Below are positions 14,232-15,523 of a stretch of 15,523 nt of DNA, one piece after another; the first letter of the stretch is position 1, and every line of letters begins with the position of its first letter. The stretch lies in NCBI GenBank assembly GCA_036655715.1, contig JAVVPO010000061.1:1-15523 (forward strand), read 5' to 3'. The notes below the pieces were generated by a model that worked only from the letters and a program-made list of their open reading frames with translations, searched no databases and was not told the origin of the DNA. The position numbers and the translations under genes are program-made. This DNA is from JAVVPO01 sp036655715. GTDB lineage: Bacteria; Bacillota; Clostridia; Lachnospirales; Cellulosilyticaceae.

Positions 14232-14253
14232 TTAATGAATGAGAGTTCATTAA
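14232..14253. repeat. Inverted repeat in the ATPase operon leader
   Basis: TTAATGAA (14232-14239) and TTCATTAA (14246-14253) are perfect 8-base arms around a six-base spacer. The repeat sits 25-46 bases before the first ATPase start codon, just after a possible -10 box (TAAAAT or TATAAG, around 14260-14270 on the minus strand). It could be a repressor operator or only a weak leader hairpin. Confidence 0.4.
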
Positions 14254-14548
14254 CTATCTTATATATTTTAACACTAACTAAAAAAAAATAAAGTGTTTTT
14301 TTTCAATGACATTTACGTTAAGTTTTATTTATTATTTTTTTTAAAATTATTAAATATTTTTATATTTTATTTTTGTATTTTTGTCTATTTTTTATACTTA
14401 AATTTATAATCTCTCATTTTCTTGTTTTCTCTTTATTAGAGTTTCCTACTATTACTATGGATATTCTTTATAAATTATCCAAATTCTATACCTCTTTTGT
14501 TTTCATTCCTTTTATATGAATAGTTAAGTTTAAATTACATAATTTTTG

Positions 14549-14577
14549 TTTTCATATCAATTATTTTAGGTTATAAT
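14549..14577 (+). promoter_or_regulatory. fba: Promoter of the aldolase gene
   Basis: There is a perfect TATAAT at 14572-14577. A weak -35 candidate, TTTTCA (14549-14554), is 17 bases upstream. Transcription should begin near 14583-14585, giving a leader of about 63 bases. The -10 is convincing; the -35 is not. Confidence 0.6.
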
Positions 14578-14588
14578 AGCTTTTAGAA

Positions 14589-14619
14589 GAGGAAATAATA
14601 TATTTCAATTCATTTCCTC
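14589..14619 (+). promoter_or_regulatory. fba: 5'-leader hairpin of the aldolase mRNA
   Basis: GAGGAAAT (14589-14596) pairs perfectly with ATTTCCTC (14612-14619) around a 15-base loop, starting only a few bases from the predicted 5' end of the message. The true ribosome site (GGAGG at 14637-14641) stays outside the stem. A hairpin at the extreme 5' end could stabilise a highly expressed mRNA. A regulatory role is inference. Confidence 0.4.
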
Positions 14620-14647
14620 ATAAATTGCAAACTTTTGGAGGTATATT

Positions 14648-15511
14648 ATGTTAGTTTCAGCTCAAGAAATGTTAACTAAAGCTCAAGCAGGAAAATACGC
14701 TGTAGGACAATTTAATATCAATAATTTAGAGTGGGCAAAAGCAGTACTGGAAGCAGCACAGGAAAACAATGCACCAGTTATCCTCGGTGTATCTGAAGGT
14801 GCCGGAAAATATATGGGGGGCTATAAAACAATCGTTGGTATGGTTAATGGATTAATCGAAGGATTAAACATCACTGTTCCAGTAGCATTACATTTAGATC
14901 ATGGTAGTTATGAGCATGCTTTAAAAGTAATTGAAGCAGGATTCTCTTCAGTAATGTTTGATGGTTCTCATTATTCAATCGAAGAAAACATTGAAAAAAC
15001 TAAAGAAATCATTAAAATTGCTACTGAAAAAGGCCTTTCTGTAGAAGCAGAAGTTGGTTCAATCGGTGGAGAAGAAGATGGTGTAGTTGGTAATGGTGAT
15101 GTTGCCGATCCAGCTGAATGTAAATTAATTGCTGATTTAGGCGTAACAATGCTTGCTGCTGGTATTGGTAATATCCATGGTAAATACCCAGCAAACTGGA
15201 CAGGCTTAAACTTCGAAGCATTAGCAGCTATTCAAAATGTTGCTCCAGGTATGCCATTAGTATTACATGGTGGTACAGGAATTCCTGAAGAAATGATTAA
15301 AGAAGCTATCTCACTGGGCGTTTCAAAAATCAACGTAAATACAGAATGTCAATTAACATTCGCAGAAGCTACTCGTAAATACATCGAGTCTGGTAAAGAC
15401 CTTGAAGGAAAAGGTTTCGACCCTCGTAAATTATTAGCTCCAGGTGTTAATGCAATTAAAGCAACTGTTAAAGAAAAAATGGAATTATTCGGTTCAGTAA
15501 ACAAAGCTTAA
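14648..15511 (+). CDS. fba: Class II fructose-bisphosphate aldolase
   Basis: It splits fructose-1,6-bisphosphate into dihydroxyacetone phosphate and glyceraldehyde-3-phosphate in glycolysis, in the cytoplasm, with zinc. The 287 residues match the Bacillus FbaA type (about 285). Visible sites are YAVGQFNINN (17-26), LHLDHGSYEHA (81-91) with catalytic Asp84 and zinc ligand His85, EAEVGSIGGEED (133-144), the zinc ligand His178 in NIHGKYP, and His207 in LHGGTG (206-211), followed by KINVNTECQ with the phosphate/substrate asparagines. The start has GGAGG at 14637-14641, 6 bases before ATG. Codons are the A/T-ending set typical of a highly expressed gene in this genome. Tagatose-bisphosphate aldolase (GatY/KbaY) is the nearest alternative, but sequence and length fit FbaA better. 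It is divergent from the ATPase operon. Only 12 bases follow the stop, so its terminator is not seen. Confidence 0.95.
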   Translation: MLVSAQEMLTKAQAGKYAVGQFNINNLEWAKAVLEAAQENNAPVILGVSEGAGKYMGGYKTIVGMVNGLIEGLNITVPVALHLDHGSYEHALKVIEAGFSSVMFDGSHYSIEENIEKTKEIIKIATEKGLSVEAEVGSIGGEEDGVVGNGDVADPAECKLIADLGVTMLAAGIGNIHGKYPANWTGLNFEALAAIQNVAPGMPLVLHGGTGIPEEMIKEAISLGVSKINVNTECQLTFAEATRKYIESGKDLEGKGFDPRKLLAPGVNAIKATVKEKMELFGSVNKA

Positions 15512-15523
15512 TATATAAAAAAA

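Larger units (their letters stand above)
14208..14647. other. Divergent intergenic region between the ATPase operon and the aldolase gene
   Basis: The 440 bases are very AT-rich, with long A and T tracts and no open frame of note. The left end carries the ATPase leader. Candidate minus-strand -10 boxes there (TAAAAT, TATAAG) have no good -35; TTGAAA is present but about 30 bases away, too far. The right end carries the aldolase promoter and leader. A further plus-strand pair, TTGTCT (14381-14386) and TATAAT (14405-14410) with an 18-base spacer, may be a second, upstream promoter. No riboswitch or terminator is evident between. Confidence 0.6.

Noticed and set aside
14274..14320. A- and T-tracts upstream of the ATPase operon as a terminator
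   Set aside because: There is no GC-containing stem next to the tracts; they look like AT-rich promoter or curved DNA.
15021..15221. Minus-strand open frame of 66 codons inside the aldolase gene
   Set aside because: It is a leucine/glutamine/histidine-rich shadow of aldolase codons, with no start signals.

Overview
The window is AT-rich DNA from a low-GC Gram-positive bacterium, most likely an anaerobic spore-former of the class Clostridia. The reasons are GGAGG-type ribosome sites throughout, a bacterial V/A-type ATPase operon of the Clostridia/Enterococcus kind, a SpoIID-domain protein, a class II aldolase and a Firmicutes-style 6S RNA. I cannot fix the genus from sequence alone.

Left accessory part (1-1850), all on the minus strand: the first 35 codons of an ABC-transporter ATPase (1-107) preceded, in the same open frame, by a decayed YkgJ-type cysteine-cluster reading frame (108-320); a terminator (431-472); a small unknown acidic protein (495-791); the 3' fragment of another unknown gene (794-1009); and a decayed IS200/IS605 element (about 1050-1500) with a truncated tnpA and several hairpins. 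This stretch looks like a site of past insertion and deletion.

Middle part (1680-5600), minus strand: a large membrane-anchored SpoIID/LytB-domain protein (1853-4360) with a candidate promoter and a long perfect terminator stem; a creatininase-family metal hydrolase (4498-5250) with its own terminator; and an RNA gene that I read as 6S RNA (about 5365-5565), with a good sigma-A-like promoter and an intrinsic terminator.

Core part (5626-14207), minus strand: a compact nine-gene operon for a complete V/A-type rotary ATPase, in transcription order H(G)-C-I-K-F-E-A-B-D, with gaps of 1-26 bases and one overlap. A and B form the catalytic head, D and F the rotor stalk, C the socket linking stalk to ring, E and H the peripheral stalks, and I and K the ion channel and ring. 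Two start codons are better placed slightly inside the longest open frames (subunits H and A).

Right part (14208-15523): a 440-base, very AT-rich divergent intergenic region, then a plus-strand class II fructose-bisphosphate aldolase gene with its own -10 box, a small 5'-leader hairpin and a strong GGAGG site. Apart from the 6S identification, the broken genes and a divergent ATPase gene order, I see no clear sign of a new defence or mobile system here.
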